Part shown: piece after piece, positions 42,605 to 50,641 of the stretch | How positions within the stretch are numbered: position 1 is the first letter of the stretch | Layout: each line of letters starts with the position of its first letter | DNA from: Kibdelosporangium philippinense | GTDB taxonomy: Bacteria; Actinomycetota; Actinomycetes; Mycobacteriales; Pseudonocardiaceae | Reading direction: 5' to 3' | Length of the DNA: 64,000 bases | Assembly: GCF_021390435.2 (NCBI RefSeq) | Contig: NZ_JAJVCN010000003.1 | Coordinates: forward strand, 1,369,501-1,433,500 | Made by a program: the position numbers and the translations under genes | The notes under the pieces: model-generated | Databases searched by the model: none | Told to the model about the DNA's origin: nothing | The model's input: the letters and a program-made list of their open reading frames with translations, nothing else

Positions 42605-44374
42605 CTACTCAGCGCTGTCGGCGATCTCCAACCAGCGCTCCTCGACCTCGCCTTTTTCCTTCACGACGTCCCTGAGCTGGGCATCAAGCTCAAGCAGCCG
42701 GTCGGGATCGGTCGCGGCCTCGGCGAGCGCGGCGTGCAACTCGGCTTCCTTCTTGGTCAGCTTGTCCAACGACCGCTCCAGCCGCGCCAGCTCCTTGCCC
42801 GCCGCGCGCTGATCAGCCGCGCTGGACTTGGGCTTGTCGGCCTTTGGCGCGGGCGCCGCCGCGACAGGTCCGGCCATCGTGGACCGGCGTGACAAGTACT
42901 CGTCGATGCCGCCGGGCAGGTGCTTCGCGCGGCCGTCACCAAACAGCGCGTACACCTCGTCGCAGACGCGTTCGACCAGGTAACGGTCGTGCGAGACGAC
43001 AATGAGCGTGCCGGGCCACGAGTCGAGCAGATCTTCCAGCTGCTGCAACGTGTCGATGTCCAGGTCGTTCGTGGGCTCGTCGAGCAGCAGCACGTTCGGC
43101 TCGGCCATCAGCAGCCGCGACAGCTGCAATCGACGCCGTTCACCACCGGACAGATCGGACACGGGCGTCCACTGCCGATTGGCCGGGAACCCGAACTTCT
43201 CCGCCAGCTGTGACGCGGACAACTCCTGCTTTCCCAACGTGACCCGGCGCGCGATCTCCTCGACCGCCTCAAGAACCCGGAGTTCACCGGGCAGATCGGC
43301 GAGTTCCTGGCTGAGGTAGCCGAGCCGGACGGTCTGGCCCTGGATCCGCTTACCGGTCTCCGGCTCGGTCTCGCCCGCGAGCAGCCGCAGCAAAGTCGTC
43401 TTGCCGGACCCGTTCACACCGACAAGACCAATCCGGTCACCCGGGCCAATCCGCCAGGTGACGTTATCGAGCAATTTACGGTCAGGGACGCTCAGACTGG
43501 CGTCCTCAAGTTCGAGCACGGTCTTGCCGAGCCGACGCTTCGCGAACGCCGTCAGCTCAACGGAATCCCGCGGCGGCGGCACGTTCGCAATCAACGCCTC
43601 GGCCGCTTCGATGCGGTACTTCGGCTTGGACGTACGCGCGGGCGCACCTCGTCGCAGCCACGCGAGTTCTTTCGCTGCCAGGTTGCGGCGCTTCTCCTCC
43701 AGCGTGTCCGCCAGCCGCGCACGCTCGGCGCGCGCGAACACCCAGTCCGCGTAGCCGCCTTCGTACTGTTCGACGCTGCCGTTCTGCACTTCCCACGTGC
43801 GCGAGCAGACGGTGTCGAGGAACCAGCGGTCGTGCGTCACGACAACGAGCGCGGTCCGCCTGGCGAGCAAGTGATCCGCCAGCCACCGCACACCCTCGAT
43901 GTCCAGGTGGTTCGTCGGCTCATCGAGGATCACCAGGTCAAGGTCCTGAACGAGGGCAGCGGCCAACGAGACCCGGCGCCGTTCACCACCGGACATCCGA
44001 TCGAGCGGAGCGTCCAACCCCAGGGCCGAGATGCCGATGCCGTCGAGCACCGCACGAACCCGCGCGTCCGCGGCCCACTCGTGCTCAGCGTTGAACTCCA
44101 AGGGATCCAGCACGGCATTGCGCACGGTCCCGCCCGGCGGCAGGTCTGTGCGCTGGGTCACAACGGCCATCCTCAGGTCCCGTGCTCTGCTGACGCGCCC
44201 GGTGTCCGCGGGCTCGATACCCGCGAGCACCTCCAGCAGCGTGGTCTTCCCGCCGCCGTTCAACCCGACGACCCCGATCCGGTCGCCCTCACCGACGCCA
44301 AGCGAGACGGCGTCCAGCAACGGCCGGACCCCGTAGGACTTGCTCACTGACTCCAGATTGACCAGATTGGCCAT
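42605..44374 (-). CDS. ABC-F ATPase (Uup-like)
   Basis: Soluble duplicated ABC ATPase of the ABC-F family, which act on ribosomes rather than in membranes. 589 residues. Domain 1: GVVGLNGGGKTTLLEVLAG, RMSGGERRRVSLAAALVQ, LVILDEPTNHLDIEGVRWL. Domain 2: GLVGVNGSGKTTLLRLLAGE, LSGGERRRLQLSRLLMAEP, VLLLDEPTNDLDIDTLQQLE. Between them the P-site linker helices (LADTLEEKRRNLAAKELAWL). The C-terminal coiled coil (ARLERSLDKLTKKEAELHAA) is typical of the Uup branch. No transmembrane segments. Drug resistance is possible but a housekeeping role is more common for this branch. Confidence 0.93.
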   Translation of the reverse strand: MANLVNLESVSKSYGVRPLLDAVSLGVGEGDRIGVVGLNGGGKTTLLEVLAGIEPADTGRVSRARDLRMAVVTQRTDLPPGGTVRNAVLDPLEFNAEHEWAADARVRAVLDGIGISALGLDAPLDRMSGGERRRVSLAAALVQDLDLVILDEPTNHLDIEGVRWLADHLLARRTALVVVTHDRWFLDTVCSRTWEVQNGSVEQYEGGYADWVFARAERARLADTLEEKRRNLAAKELAWLRRGAPARTSKPKYRIEAAEALIANVPPPRDSVELTAFAKRRLGKTVLELEDASLSVPDRKLLDNVTWRIGPGDRIGLVGVNGSGKTTLLRLLAGETEPETGKRIQGQTVRLGYLSQELADLPGELRVLEAVEEIARRVTLGKQELSASQLAEKFGFPANRQWTPVSDLSGGERRRLQLSRLLMAEPNVLLLDEPTNDLDIDTLQQLEDLLDSWPGTLIVVSHDRYLVERVCDEVYALFGDGRAKHLPGGIDEYLSRRSTMAGPVAAAPAPKADKPKSSAADQRAAGKELARLERSLDKLTKKEAELHAALAEAATDPDRLLELDAQLRDVVKEKGEVEERWLEIADSAE

Positions 44375-44559
44375 CTACCCGCGCTTCCCTCGTGACTGCT
44401 TGCCCTACGAGGGTATTAGGCGCCGGTCGTGGCTGACGAAGCCGCGCGGCTTTATTGCTGGTTGGTCACGAGAAGGGCTCCGCAAGGACACTTTCCGTAA
44501 CCGCGATCGCGGCGCCGAGTATTCATACCTGGCTCACGTTGCCCAGGAAAGGAATCCTC

Positions 44560-44973
44560 GTGCACCCAGCCCCGTCCGGCCGGATGATCAAGCAGCGCAA
44601 CGCTGTCCTGGTCTGGCTCGTCTGGCCGTTCATCACGCTCGGCATCTACAGCTTCGTGTGGTACTACAAGATCCACCGCGAGCTGGCTGACTTCCACCGC
44701 AAGCCCGACTCGCCGGTCGTCGGGCCGATGCTGGTGCTGCTCCTGCTGAGCTGGACGATCATCGCGCCGCTGGTGTCCATCTACCGGACCGGGGAGCGGA
44801 TCGCCTATGCCCAGCGCCGCTCCGGCATCCAGGACACCTGCAGCCCGGTCGTCGGCCTGCTGTTGATGTTCGTGCTCGGCCTTGGCGTGCTGTACTACCA
44901 GATCCAGCTGAACAAGATCCCCGAGCGCTACGGCGTCCCGGAGGGCACTGAAGTCCAACTGATCGCCGCCTAA
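44560..44973 (+). CDS. DUF4234 membrane protein
   Basis: Small integral membrane protein, about 137 residues, with three hydrophobic helices (NAVLVWLVWPFITLGIYSFV, VVGPMLVLLLLSWTIIAPLV, VVGLLLMFVLGLGVLYYQIQ). The TLGIY..VWYYKIHREL pattern is the DUF4234 signature. Function unknown. GTG at 44560 with AGGAAAGGA upstream; the open frame starts at 44455. Its stop is 1 bp from the stop of convergent ispE. Confidence 0.8.
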   Translation: MHPAPSGRMIKQRNAVLVWLVWPFITLGIYSFVWYYKIHRELADFHRKPDSPVVGPMLVLLLLSWTIIAPLVSIYRTGERIAYAQRRSGIQDTCSPVVGLLLMFVLGLGVLYYQIQLNKIPERYGVPEGTEVQLIAA

Positions 44974-44974
44974 C

Positions 44975-45940
44975 TCAGGCGTGCACCTCCGGCGGGGCTG
45001 GACGTGGTGTTTCGTCGCCACCGATCACGCGGGCGCCTGGGACGGGGCCATGCGCCACGCGAACGGTACGACACACACCGGCCCCTGCGAGCTCTGCCGC
45101 CACCCGCAGAGCCGATTCGCCGTCGGAGCACAAGAACGCGCAAGTCGGGCCGGAGCCGGAGACGGTTCCGGCCAGCGCGCCGGCGTTGACGCCCGCGCGC
45201 AATGTGCGGCGAAGCCCTGGCCGCAACGAGATCGCGGCTGACTGCAGGTCGTTGCCAAGCAACAACGCCAGTTGACGTGGGTCGCCGGACGCCAGCGCCT
45301 CCAGCACCGGCTCGACCGCGCCGATCCGTGGCGGGTCGCCGTCTTCGCGCAGGCGGTCGAGTTCAGCGAAGACCTTGGGCGTGGACAGGCCACGCCGGTC
45401 GAACGCGATCACCCAGTGGAACGTGTGCCTGGTCAGCACCGGGATCAGGTTCTCGCCGCGGCCCGTGCCCAGCGCTGTGCCGCCGTGCAGCACAAAGGGA
45501 ACATCGCTGCCGAGTTTCGCGGCCACTTGGGACAGCTCGTCCCGGCCGATTTCCAGCCGCCACAAGGCCGCGAGGCCGACGAGCGCCGCCGCGGCGTCCG
45601 CGCTGCCACCAGCCATTCCACCGGCGACCGGGATGCCCTTACGGATCACCACGCGGATCTTGGGCTCGGTGTGGTCCTTGCCGACGTATTCCGCCAATGC
45701 CTGCACGGCCTGCCAGGCCAGATTGCTCGGGCCAGTCGGCACCTCGTCCGCGCCTTCGCCGATCACCTCGACACCGGGATCGTCGGTCACCGCGACCGTC
45801 ACCTCGTCGGTCAGCGACAACGCCTGGAACACGGTGTTGAGTTCGTGATAGCCGTCTTCTCGCACATCGCCGACGGCGAGGTGCAGATTGACTTTAGACG
45901 GCACACGCACAGTGACAGGCGGGGGAACGACAGCGAGCAC
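44975..45940 (-). CDS. ispE: 4-diphosphocytidyl-2-C-methyl-D-erythritol kinase
   Basis: MEP-pathway kinase for isoprenoid precursors; GHMP superfamily, cytoplasmic. 321 residues. Motifs: VRVPSKVNLHLAVGDVREDG + YHEL, GHMP ATP loop IPVAGGMAGGSADAAAALVG, LGSDVPFVLHGGTALGTGRG with the catalytic Asp, and GTVSGSGPTCAFLCSD near the C-terminus. Member of the rsmA-ispE neighbourhood shared with M. tuberculosis (Rv1010-Rv1011), here with a MetN-like gene and a riboswitch placed between them. Confidence 0.96.
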   Translation of the reverse strand: MLAVVPPPVTVRVPSKVNLHLAVGDVREDGYHELNTVFQALSLTDEVTVAVTDDPGVEVIGEGADEVPTGPSNLAWQAVQALAEYVGKDHTEPKIRVVIRKGIPVAGGMAGGSADAAAALVGLAALWRLEIGRDELSQVAAKLGSDVPFVLHGGTALGTGRGENLIPVLTRHTFHWVIAFDRRGLSTPKVFAELDRLREDGDPPRIGAVEPVLEALASGDPRQLALLLGNDLQSAAISLRPGLRRTLRAGVNAGALAGTVSGSGPTCAFLCSDGESALRVAAELAGAGVCRTVRVAHGPVPGARVIGGDETPRPAPPEVHA

Positions 45941-45986
45941 TACGTCAGCCTACGTGTCCTCGCACTCGCCGTCGTTCACATGCCCG

Positions 45987-46994
45987 TTATGCCGCTACGA
46001 CGCCCCGCGGGCCAGCCAACTGCTGGTGCACGATTCCACCGCGCTCGCCGATCCAGCCCAGCGCGCCGTCGGAACGCTCGCCGCGCAGTCCGATCCGGAA
46101 TCGGGCGACCGGAGTCTCACCGAGACGGGTCAGTCCGCCGCCGAGAACCGAGACCTGGACACCGAAGCGGGACGCGGCTTCCGGCAGCAACGCGCCGACA
46201 GCGGCGAAGCCGATCAGCACGATGTCCGCGGTGCGGTCGTGTCCGACCGAGCCGGTCTCGTCGATCACCGGCAGAAGTTCTTGCACCACACGGCTTTCCG
46301 GGTCGTGCAGCAGGTCGAACAGGTTGCCGTGCTCCAGCAGCTTGCCCGAGTCAAGCAGCGCGATGTCGTCGCAAATCCGCCGCACCACAGCGGTGTCCTG
46401 CGTCGCGACAAGCAGCGTCACGCCGAGTTCTGCCCTGGCACGGTCCAAAACCGCAAGCACGCCCGCGGCGCCATCGGTGTCGAGGTTCGCGGTCGGGTCG
46501 TCGGCCAGCAGCAGACCTGGTTCTCCCACAAGGGCTCGAGCAACCGCGACACGGCGACGCTGTCCGGCGGTCAAGTCGTCCGGATATGCGGCGGCCTTGT
46601 CGGTCAAGCCAATCAGGTCAAGCAACCGACCGACGCGCGCTCGGCGTTGCGGTCCGTCCACACCGGACTGCTCAAGCGGCAGCGCGATGTTGCCAGCAGT
46701 GGTGCGCTGCTTGAAAAGCTGCGTTTCCCCTGTCACGAAACCGATCTGACGCCTCGTGGCGCGCAGGCTTCTCGTGTCGAGAGCCGCGGTGTTCAAGCCG
46801 TCCAACCGGATCGCGCCGGTGTCCGGGCGTTCCTGCAACGAGACCACACGGGCCAAAGTGGACTTTCCAGACCCGGTCGGCCCGACGACGCCGAGCGCGG
46901 CACCGGCGTTGACTTCGAGTGAGACGCCGTCGAGTGCGACGACGTTGCCTGTTCGGCTCCAGAAGGATTTACTGACGTTTTCGATGGTGATCAC
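45987..46994 (-). CDS. MetN-like ABC ATPase without permease partner
   Basis: ATP-binding subunit resembling methionine importer MetN, about 335 residues: Walker A GVVGPTGSGKSTLARVVS, Q-loop region RRQIGFVTGETQLF, signature changed to LTAGQRRRVAVARAL instead of LSGGQ, Walker B LLLADDPTANLD and switch His replaced in LLVATQDTAVV. The C-terminal 90 residues resemble a NIL-type ligand-sensing domain (VLIGFAAVGALLPEAASRFG). No MetI or MetQ gene is adjacent. GTG at 46994 with GGAG five bases upstream. Downstream of a SAM riboswitch and leader peptide, supporting a sulfur amino acid link. Confidence 0.85.
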   Translation of the reverse strand: MITIENVSKSFWSRTGNVVALDGVSLEVNAGAALGVVGPTGSGKSTLARVVSLQERPDTGAIRLDGLNTAALDTRSLRATRRQIGFVTGETQLFKQRTTAGNIALPLEQSGVDGPQRRARVGRLLDLIGLTDKAAAYPDDLTAGQRRRVAVARALVGEPGLLLADDPTANLDTDGAAGVLAVLDRARAELGVTLLVATQDTAVVRRICDDIALLDSGKLLEHGNLFDLLHDPESRVVQELLPVIDETGSVGHDRTADIVLIGFAAVGALLPEAASRFGVQVSVLGGGLTRLGETPVARFRIGLRGERSDGALGWIGERGGIVHQQLAGPRGVVAA

Positions 46995-47038
46995 GGTTAC
47001 TCCTGCGCGCAGCACACGGCCCGACCGGGGTCACGGTC

Positions 47039-47072
47039 GTCCGATGTCCTTTAAGGACCGTCCTGGTCGGAC
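47039..47072. promoter_or_regulatory. Nested dyad in leader of MetN-like gene
   Basis: gtccga (47039-47044) pairs with tcggac (47067-47072) around a second perfect dyad gtcctt-t-aaggac (47046-47058). Lies between the leader-peptide stop and the MetN-like start; may be a leader RNA hairpin or protein operator. Confidence 0.5.
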
Positions 47073-47100
47073 GGGGGCGATTTCGGGTGTAATTGAGAAA

Positions 47101-47184
47101 TCAGGCGTTGTGGCTACGACATGCGGTGACTGTCCGCCTGCCCTGGTCTATCACCCGGCGCTGCGTCAGCATCTTCGCGATCAT
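47101..47184 (-). CDS. 27-residue Arg/Cys leader peptide
   Basis: Small ORF MIAKMLTQRRVIDQGRRTVT followed by ACRSHNA. The LTxRR-x-D-xxR...CR pattern matches the actinobacterial leader peptides found before sulfur and cysteine assimilation genes, thought to sense Cys-tRNA by ribosome stalling near the C-terminal Cys. GGAGG five bases before the ATG. It lies immediately 3' of the SAM aptamer and 107 bp before the MetN-like gene on the same strand. Confidence 0.75.
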   Translation of the reverse strand: MIAKMLTQRRVIDQGRRTVTACRSHNA

Positions 47185-47190
47185 GTTTCC

Positions 47191-47275
47191 TCCATCGCTC
47201 CTGGCGGTAGCACCTGCCCTCTCGGGTGGTTGCTGCGGCGTCGCAGAGCCAGGTCTCTCGGCCGCTCGGGATGGA
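47191..47275 (-). promoter_or_regulatory. SAM riboswitch (S-box / SAM-I-IV type)
   Basis: On the minus strand: P1 uccauc (47275-47270) with gaugga (47196-47191); P2 gcggc/gccgc; core elements cgagagacctggctc, gcagcaacc and aggtgctaccgcc correspond to the S-box consensus GAGGGACnGGCCC, GGCAACC and GGUGCUAAnUCC. The 3' strand of P1 overlaps the leader-peptide ribosome-binding site (GGAGG, 47193-47189), so SAM binding should hide it. Subtype not certain. Confidence 0.85.
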
Positions 47276-47364
47276 TGCACTTGCATTCAAACCGACGGGA
47301 CGCCCGTAATGCAAGCCTTGGGCAGCACATCACACCGACGGACCAGAGCAACTGGCCCGGACGT

Positions 47365-48207
47365 TCACAGATCGTGGTCGCTTGCTTCCAGAATGCGAGA
47401 AAAGTCGGCGACGGTGAGTTGTTCGCCACGCAGGCCAGGATCGACCCCGGCGGCGGTGAGAATCTCGGCGGCCTTCGCCGGTGATCCAGCCCACGTCCCC
47501 AACGCGGCCCGTAGCGTCTTACGCCGCTGCGCGAAGGCCGCGTCCACCAGCTTGAACAGCCGCTCCCGGTCCACGTCGGCAGGCGCAGGCCTGCGGACGA
47601 ACCGGACAAGCGCGGAATCGACGTTCGGCACCGGCCAGAAAACCGACCTTGACACCGTGGCAGCCCGCTTGGCCTCGGCGTACCAGGCCATTTTAACGCT
47701 GGGCACGCCGTACGCCTTGCTGCCGGGACCCGCGGCCATCCGGTCGGCGACCTCGGCCTGAACCATCACCAGCCCGGTCCGCAGGCTCGGCAGGATCGCC
47801 AGCAGGTGCAGCACGACCGGCACGGCCACGTTGTAGGGCAGATTGGCCACCAGAGCCGTCGGCTCACCGATCTGCTCCTGCGTCACTCTCAGCGCATCCG
47901 CCTGGACCACCGTGAGCGAACCCTCCGGCGCGCGTTCGGCGGCCGTCTCGGGCAGTTTGGCGGCCAGTACCGGGTCGATCTCCACCGCGATGACCTCACG
48001 GCAGGCAGGCAGCAGCGCGAGCGTGAGAGAGCCGAGGCCGGGGCCGACTTCGAGCACCACGTCGTCCGGGCTCAGTTCGGCGGTCGTCACGATCCGGCGG
48101 ACCGTGTTCGGGTCGTGCACGAAGTTCTGGCCAAGCTTCTTGGTCGGCCGGACATCCAGCTCACCAGCCAGCCGCCGAACCTCAGCGGGGCCAAGGAGCG
48201 AAGTCAC
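47365..48207 (-). CDS. rsmA: 16S rRNA dimethyladenosine transferase
   Basis: KsgA/RsmA dimethylates two adjacent adenosines near the 3' end of 16S rRNA (1518/1519 in E. coli numbering). 280 residues. Motifs: RPTKKLGQNFVHDPNTVRRI, VVLEVGPGLGSLTLALL (SAM loop), VIAVEIDPVLAAKL, VVQADALRV and the catalytic ALVANLPYNVAVPVVLHLL. Start ATG overlaps the stop of the SUKH gene upstream (ATGA). Position next to rpfB follows Rv1009-Rv1010. Confidence 0.97.
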   Translation of the reverse strand: MTSLLGPAEVRRLAGELDVRPTKKLGQNFVHDPNTVRRIVTTAELSPDDVVLEVGPGLGSLTLALLPACREVIAVEIDPVLAAKLPETAAERAPEGSLTVVQADALRVTQEQIGEPTALVANLPYNVAVPVVLHLLAILPSLRTGLVMVQAEVADRMAAGPGSKAYGVPSVKMAWYAEAKRAATVSRSVFWPVPNVDSALVRFVRRPAPADVDRERLFKLVDAAFAQRRKTLRAALGTWAGSPAKAAEILTAAGVDPGLRGEQLTVADFSRILEASDHDL

Positions 48208-48746
48208 CGGTCGAGCTTACTCAAGGCATCGGTGAGCCAGGCGTCGTACCAGTCATCGAACCTCTGCGCGCCGCTGACCGGACCCCAGAGCCCCTCCCCC
48301 GATTCCCACATCCTGCCTGCCAGTTCACCGGTAGTCACCAGAGCGGCGAACCCACCACAGCCAAGCTCGGCGATGGCGATGCACCCCGGGACCGACCCGA
48401 TAGTCAGGTGGAACGGGAAACTCGGTGGTGAACGGCGCTGCCATTCCCGTTGTTCAGCACGCATTCGCTTGCCATCGGCCAGCGTGAACGGGAACTGCCC
48501 GCCGGGTTCAGGAGTCCCGGCTTCGTCTCGCGTGAGCTGGATGCCGTACTCCGGACCGGCGCCGGTCCCCACCGTGAGCAGGAAGTTCCGGAAGGCAGGC
48601 GGGAACGGCACGGTCATCCACCGCTCGAACTCCTCGACCTCGGCCTCGGACATCGGGCTGCTGCGGTACTCGTGCTCATCGGCGCCGAAGACCGTGAAGT
48701 CCTTGTCGAGTTCCCGCAGCCGCGCGAGCCTGTCCACAATGTCCAC
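48204..48746 (-). CDS. SMI1/KNR4 (SUKH) family protein
   Basis: SUKH-fold protein of 180 residues. Pattern: MSEAEVEEFERWMTVPFPPA + FRNFLLTVGTGAGPEYGIQ at the N-terminal half and IAELGCGGFAALVTTGELAG RMWESGEG (split) in the second half. SUKH proteins are common immunity proteins against nuclease toxins, but also occur as stand-alone genes; no toxin gene is adjacent here. ATGA overlap with rsmA implies cotranscription. Role therefore open. Confidence 0.8.
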   Translation of the reverse strand: MDIVDRLARLRELDKDFTVFGADEHEYRSSPMSEAEVEEFERWMTVPFPPAFRNFLLTVGTGAGPEYGIQLTRDEAGTPEPGGQFPFTLADGKRMRAEQREWQRRSPPSFPFHLTIGSVPGCIAIAELGCGGFAALVTTGELAGRMWESGEGLWGPVSGAQRFDDWYDAWLTDALSKLDR

Positions 48747-48767
48747 GGCCGCATTCTGCCCGTGACA

Positions 48768-48821
48768 ACACCTCGTGAGTGGTTAGGCGAGTTCTAACTC
48801 GCCTAACCACTCACGAGGTGT
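48768..48821. terminator. Dispersed hairpin repeat, copy 2
   Basis: Perfect 26-bp stem with a 2-nt loop (48768-48793 against 48796-48821), containing CCTCGTGAGTGGTTA, inner ggcga/tcgcc and loop gttctaac. Five bases after the rpfB stop on the minus strand, so it should terminate rpfB. Confidence 0.9.
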
Positions 48822-48826
48822 TTCGA

Positions 48827-50305
48827 CTAGCGGGGCAGGCCGAGCTTTGAGGCGCAGTGCGGCCAGGAGCGGTAGCTGCCGTTGTTGGCGTCCCGCAGCT
48901 TGGTCGCGATGGCGATCTGCTGCTCACGGGTGGCCAGGTTGGCGGTCGGCGCGTACGCCCCACCGCCATAAGCGTTCCACGTGGACTTGTTGAACTGCAG
49001 ACCACCGTAGTAGCCGTTGCCGGTGTTGGTCGCCCAGTTGCCGCCGGACTCGCACTTGGCGAGGCGGTCCCAGACGTCGCCGCCGGTGACCGGCGGGACA
49101 GCGGCCCTCTTGGTGCCGACCTTGACGACCTTCTTCACCGGCTCCTTGGTGACCTGCTCACCAAGCTTCTCTTTCGAGATTTCCTTGCCGTTCTTCATGG
49201 TCACCCGCCAGGTGACCATTTTCTCGCCGGGGGCACCGGCTTCGACGACGGTCTGCTTGCCGTAGTCCATCGTGTCGTCTTTGATCTCCTCGACCGGCGG
49301 AGCCACGGTCTCGGCCCGGTTGACGACGGTGACGCCGCTGCGGGTGATGGAGATCTGGGCGCCGTCGGTGATCTTGACGTCGGACGCCATGTTCACCGAG
49401 TCCTCCGGACCCAGCGAGGTCTGCATCTCGCGCATCAGCTCGTCCACGGTGACCGCGGTGGTCTGGATCTGCTGGGGCGCGTTGCCGCCGTCGAAGACGG
49501 TGACGTTCTTGAGCGTCCTGATGTCGACCGACATGCCTTCCATCGGCATGACCGCGTTCAGGTCACCGGAGATCTTGCCGTCCATCGGCGCACCGGCCTG
49601 GCGAAGGCCGTCGCCGAGGGTGCGCGCACGCACCCACATCTCCTTGGCTTCGCCGTCGACGCTGTACTTCAGCAGCTTGCCGCGCTGGACAACGATCTTG
49701 CCGTTGTCGCCGACGGCCGCGTTGGGCGACGGGCTGATGGAGTCGTGCTCACCGGGAACGATGCCCTCGTCCTCGAGGATCTCGCCGACCGTGCCCTCGT
49801 AGGTACGGACGTTGTGCTCGACGCCGTCGATGTCCACGGTGACGGACTTGTTCATCGCGATCGCGGCGGCACCACCACCGGTCAGCGAGACGAGCACAGC
49901 GGCGATCGCGCTCTTGAGGAACGTCTGCTTCCACTTGGTGACCGCGGTCCGCAGGCCAGCGGGTTCCTCGCCGCTCTTCTTCGGCTGCGCGAGCGTCCGG
50001 TCGCCGGAGAGGTCGTCGGGGACGTCAAGGATCGGCGGCAGCATCGTGGTCTCGGCATTGATCAGCCGGATCAGTTCGTCGACGTCAACGTCGACGGACG
50101 CCATCAGCTCATCTGCCTGCGGACCGAGCGCCGCGTAGATGTCCTGCGGGACTACCGCGATTGAATCCGAGTACTCGGGGTACTCCGAACGCCACTGGTC
50201 CTCGGCTGGGTCCAACGTGGCGGTGGCCGTTGACGGCTTGGCGACGGGCGTGAACCAGTCGGTGTCGACGTCGAAGCCGTCTCTGGGATGTTCGCTTTCA
50301 GTCAC
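48827..50305 (-). CDS. rpfB: Resuscitation-promoting factor, RpfB type
   Basis: Exported muralytic factor that wakes dormant cells by cleaving peptidoglycan. 492 residues. An unusually long cytoplasmic-type N-terminus of about 120 residues (acidic, with SVDVDVDELIRLINAE) precedes a membrane anchor (AIAAVLVSLTGGGAAAIAM). Then three DUF348 repeats (VTVDIDGVEHNVRTYEGTVG), a G5 domain (VVEAGAPGEKMVTWRVTMKN) and the C-terminal Rpf catalytic domain DVWDRLAKCESGGNWATNTG, YYGGLQFNKSTWNAYGG with the catalytic Glu in CESGG. Complete domain set of Rv1009, plus the N-terminal extension. Confidence 0.95.
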   Translation of the reverse strand: MTESEHPRDGFDVDTDWFTPVAKPSTATATLDPAEDQWRSEYPEYSDSIAVVPQDIYAALGPQADELMASVDVDVDELIRLINAETTMLPPILDVPDDLSGDRTLAQPKKSGEEPAGLRTAVTKWKQTFLKSAIAAVLVSLTGGGAAAIAMNKSVTVDIDGVEHNVRTYEGTVGEILEDEGIVPGEHDSISPSPNAAVGDNGKIVVQRGKLLKYSVDGEAKEMWVRARTLGDGLRQAGAPMDGKISGDLNAVMPMEGMSVDIRTLKNVTVFDGGNAPQQIQTTAVTVDELMREMQTSLGPEDSVNMASDVKITDGAQISITRSGVTVVNRAETVAPPVEEIKDDTMDYGKQTVVEAGAPGEKMVTWRVTMKNGKEISKEKLGEQVTKEPVKKVVKVGTKRAAVPPVTGGDVWDRLAKCESGGNWATNTGNGYYGGLQFNKSTWNAYGGGAYAPTANLATREQQIAIATKLRDANNGSYRSWPHCASKLGLPR

Positions 50306-50641
50306 AGGGTCGTTCCTCCGGGAGGCGCAGCCGACACAGGTGGCGCGCAGTTGCTTGAACTCGTCGAGCTACTACGGGCCTGGCTGTTCCTCCGTGTACG
50401 TCCGGCGCGGGGTGCGCCTTGCGTTCAGTCCGACTCCCTTAGCCAACCACCGACGCTTTCCGGAAATATCCCGGCCCCGACGCGCGCTGGTTCCGACTGC
50501 GGGCTGTACCCGGCGGTAAACCACCCACTGGGTACGGTCACGGGACCGTAACGGGTCCCGAGAGGTTGCGCAAACACCCCGAGACATGTTGTGACTTGCA
50601 CCACAGCACGAAAGACGCATCCGTTACGCCAATCGGGCGAC
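50306..50641. promoter_or_regulatory. rpfB upstream region with CRP-like site and hairpin
   Basis: 336 bp without a gene. TGTGA-CTTGCA-CCACA at 50590-50605 matches the CRP/GlxR palindrome TGTGA-N6-TCACA with one mismatch. A 7-bp stem cgggacc/ggtcccg lies at 50541-50560. rpf genes in M. tuberculosis and C. glutamicum are known CRP/GlxR targets. I searched for the c-di-AMP (ydaO) aptamer common before rpf genes and do not see its GGGGUGAA-type core. Confidence 0.5.

Noticed and set aside
47093..47761. 222-residue plus-strand frame over the riboswitch
   Set aside because: Antisense to rsmA and the SAM aptamer; no domain.
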